Positions 4,218 to 6,147 of a DNA stretch of 6,147 nucleotides are shown here, one piece after another. The stretch is from positions 1 through 6,147 of the forward strand of contig CADBPP010000326.1 of assembly GCA_902796565.1 (NCBI GenBank), read 5' to 3'. Below the pieces are notes generated by a model. The model worked only from the letters and a program-made list of their open reading frames with translations. It was not told the origin of the DNA and ran no database searches. Each line of letters starts with the position of its first letter. Positions within the stretch are counted from its first letter, which is position 1. A program made the translations under genes and the position numbers. The stretch comes from an uncultured Eubacteriales bacterium. GTDB lineage: Bacteria; Bacillota; Clostridia; Eubacteriales; Anaerofustaceae.

Positions 4218-6147
4218 ATGAAAAGAAGACTTTTGATTCTGATTATGCTTGCGTTGATCCTTGTGTCCGCGTGTGCCTGCGGTTCTTCGGAGGACTATTC
4301 CTCCTACCGCGAGGTCTACAATGTGGATTACAAGTTCTATTTCTATATACCTCCGCAGTACGCCGACTCCCTTACAAAGCTGGGAAGCGGCGAGAGCTCC
4401 GAAGCCATGATCGTGCGTTATACAAGGGACGCCTATGCCCTGGTGAACGTAAAGGACATCTACGACGGTCTGACCTACGAGGAGACCCAGGGGATGCTCA
4501 GGGAGAACTACACGATAGGGGATCCGGCCCTGGACGACACCTACAACGACAGGGTGTACATGCAGCAGTATTTCACCGATTATCTTTCCAACTCCGGTTC
4601 CTACAAGGACATAGCCAGGGTCAAGAAGGTCGAGGTGAACGGCAATACCTTCTGGTTCTGCCACTGCTACTACTACGAGTCCGATCCCGCCTCCGCCGGG
4701 GTCGGCACGAACTTTAACGGCGAAGGCTATCTGTACTTCACCATAAAAGACGGTATCACATATTTTATAAATATCACCAGCGTCGACAGCTTCCTGAAGG
4801 ATACGCCGGAAGCCGAGACCTTCATGTCGAACTTCTATCTCGGCATACGTATGAGGCCTGTAATCTACGTTATGTGGGCCATCGCGGGCCTTCTGGTCCT
4901 GGGAACCCTCAGCGGGATATTCTTCCTGTTCGTAAAGCTCAACGTGGAGCCCGCTGTCATCATCGAGATCATCAAAAAGCGCCTCGGCGAACTTCTCAGG
5001 GGAAGCTACCGCTCGGTGCACGATCTTGACAACGATGAAGGCGCGATAGTCATGGACCGCATCCTGGGAAGGACGGACTATGACGTAACGCCGGAGGATG
5101 CCCATAACGAGGCAAACCTCAGACAGAGCCTGTACCTGGACGAGATCCTCGGCCGTCTCGAGCATCTGGACGCAAGTCCCCTTAAGGATGACGGTGAGAC
5201 CTATCCCGAGAGGACCGTCACCGTCAAAAACTTCCCGGACCTTGCCGCGTCTCCGGTGCTTTCCGGCCTCAGGGACATCTACGGCGGGACCTACAATGAA
5301 GAGACCGAAGAGGAGAAGCTGGGCATCAGCGGGATGCTGGACGTCATCCTGGGCAGAAGAAAAGCTGACGAGCCCGCTCCCTTCGTTCAGGCCGCAATGC
5401 CTTCCAATGCCGCCATCGGCCTTATGAAAGCCTTCCAGAAAGCCTCCGAGCGTTCCAGCGAGAGCAGGGACAGGAGAGAGGAAAGAAATGTGGAGCGCAC
5501 TTCCGCCAGGATCCAGAAGGAAGCCGAAAAGGCGGAAAGAAAGCTCAGTGCCGCTCAGGCGAAGGAAGAAGCCCGCTTCCGCGATCTCTACGCGAAGCTG
5601 GACGAACAGTACGCTTCCTCGGTCTTTGCCACCCGCGTATTGGATATCATAAAGGAACCCCATAGCACGGAGGAGATCCTTTTCAACCTGGATACCATCT
5701 TCGGACGTACCCTGACATCAAAGCTCGACAACATCCTGGAGAGGAACGTGTTCACCGCGAAGCCCATTTACTTCGGGTCTTACGAGGAACAGCTGGCCAT
5801 GAGGCAGAAGGCTGTCTCCGACGCGGCAGACGCGAGAAGGCACCTGGAAGGGAAGTTCGCTTCCAGGATCGCTCCTCCCGGCGGTTATGCATCGCCCTAC
5901 ATGCGGGGTGAGATAAGTTCCCCCAGGGATTCCGAATCCAACGAGGCCAGGGGCAGGATCTTCGAAGGCGTCTATGACGTCAGGGACGATACCCTCCCGG
6001 CGGAGTACACCCCGAGATCCTTTGAGGGACCGTCGGGCTACGCGTTCTATGTAAAGGCGGAAGCAGCCCTGCAGAACCTGGGCAGCGCCGTGGCGGGCCT
6101 CTTCAGGTTCAAAAAGGAAAAGGCCCTTCCCGCTCCTGCAGAGGAGA
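4218..6147 (+). CDS. Uncharacterised lipoprotein-signal membrane protein with large cytoplasmic region (3' end outside window)
   Basis: I do not recognise the family; 643 codons are visible and the frame is still open at the window edge. Residues 1-19 are a lipoprotein signal: MKRR, a hydrophobic stretch and a lipobox VSAC with C19 as the predicted lipidated Cys. Residues 20-212 form a Tyr-rich, apparently globular extracytoplasmic domain. Residues 213-239 are a clear transmembrane helix (VMWAIAGLLVLGTLSGIFFLF at its core) preceded by RMR. The rest, 240 to beyond 643, should be cytoplasmic. It contains a motif of the form [LM]DxI[LF][GE]R five times, a highly charged helical or coiled-coil stretch at about 408-465, and a likely disordered stretch around 550-600. 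The gene is divergent from valS and has its own promoter. This architecture could suit sensing or scaffolding at the membrane, but that is inference. MDEVMMKRR from 4203 is a weaker start. Confidence 0.85.
   Translation, partial: MKRRLLILIMLALILVSACACGSSEDYSSYREVYNVDYKFYFYIPPQYADSLTKLGSGESSEAMIVRYTRDAYALVNVKDIYDGLTYEETQGMLRENYTIGDPALDDTYNDRVYMQQYFTDYLSNSGSYKDIARVKKVEVNGNTFWFCHCYYYESDPASAGVGTNFNGEGYLYFTIKDGITYFINITSVDSFLKDTPEAETFMSNFYLGIRMRPVIYVMWAIAGLLVLGTLSGIFFLFVKLNVEPAVIIEIIKKRLGELLRGSYRSVHDLDNDEGAIVMDRILGRTDYDVTPEDAHNEANLRQSLYLDEILGRLEHLDASPLKDDGETYPERTVTVKNFPDLAASPVLSGLRDIYGGTYNEETEEEKLGISGMLDVILGRRKADEPAPFVQAAMPSNAAIGLMKAFQKASERSSESRDRREERNVERTSARIQKEAEKAERKLSAAQAKEEARFRDLYAKLDEQYASSVFATRVLDIIKEPHSTEEILFNLDTIFGRTLTSKLDNILERNVFTAKPIYFGSYEEQLAMRQKAVSDAADARRHLEGKFASRIAPPGGYASPYMRGEISSPRDSESNEARGRIFEGVYDVRDDTLPAEYTPRSFEGPSGYAFYVKAEAALQNLGSAVAGLFRFKKEKALPAPAEE
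5052..5744 (+). repeat. Five copies of a short protein motif, LDxILGR-like, in the cytoplasmic region
   Basis: The copies are MDRILGR (residues 279-285, bases 5052-5072), LDEILGR (307-313, 5136-5156), LDVILGR (374-380, 5337-5357), LDTIFGR (491-497, 5688-5708) and the weaker LDNILER (503-509, 5724-5744). Spacings are irregular (28, 67, 117 and 12 residues) and the flanks do not align. They therefore look like separate short linear motifs rather than a tandem domain duplication. Confidence 0.6.

Noticed and set aside
4149..5663. Long minus-strand open frame (504 codons) opposite the membrane-protein gene
   Set aside because: It is codon-aligned with the sense frame, so stops appear only where the sense gene uses TTA, CTA or TCA, which are very rare here; the frame is broken just where the first TCA codon appears. 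It covers the lipobox and membrane helix codons of the better-supported gene and its product has no recognisable features.
1..6147. CRISPR arrays, tRNA genes, insertion-sequence ends or integration sites
   Set aside because: I saw no regularly spaced direct repeats, cloverleaf sequences, transposase frames or terminal inverted repeats on either strand.

Overview
The window looks like chromosomal DNA of a low-to-moderate-GC Firmicute, most likely a clostridial (Lachnospiraceae-type) anaerobe. This rests on a valyl-tRNA synthetase controlled by a T-box leader, a Cna B-type surface protein with a sorting-like C-terminus, strong GGAGG-type ribosome binding sites and near-consensus sigma-A promoters. 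The taxonomic call is inference from style, not from a database match.

Layout from left to right. Bases 1-609 (+) are the 3' end of a cell-surface protein gene: one Cna B-type domain carrying an acidic, proline-rich insertion, then a PDTG sorting-like motif, a membrane helix and a basic tail. A hairpin follows at 646-669. The region 610-801 is a convergent intergenic spacer that otherwise holds only the rpsO terminator (761-790). rpsO (ribosomal protein S15) lies on the minus strand at 802-1062 behind an 81-nt GC-rich leader. Its promoter is interlocked with the terminator of valS. valS (1219-3858, minus) encodes a complete 879-residue valyl-tRNA synthetase. Upstream of it, 3875 to about 4100 (minus) is a T-box riboswitch with a readable GUC (Val) specifier, an antiterminator, a competing terminator and a consensus promoter.

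A short divergent promoter region (about 4107-4172) separates valS from a plus-strand gene that starts at 4218 and runs off the right edge. That gene encodes an unrecognised membrane protein: lipoprotein signal, extracytoplasmic domain of about 190 residues, one transmembrane helix, and a cytoplasmic region of more than 400 residues. The cytoplasmic region has a charged coiled coil and a repeated short motif of the form LDxILGR.

valS and rpsO are translation genes lying in tandem but with separate transcription signals. valS is expected to respond to uncharged tRNA-Val, and rpsO may be autoregulated through its leader. The two flanking envelope genes have no evident functional link to them. 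The least-known element is the divergent membrane protein with its repeated motif and a perfect palindrome near its expected transcription start.
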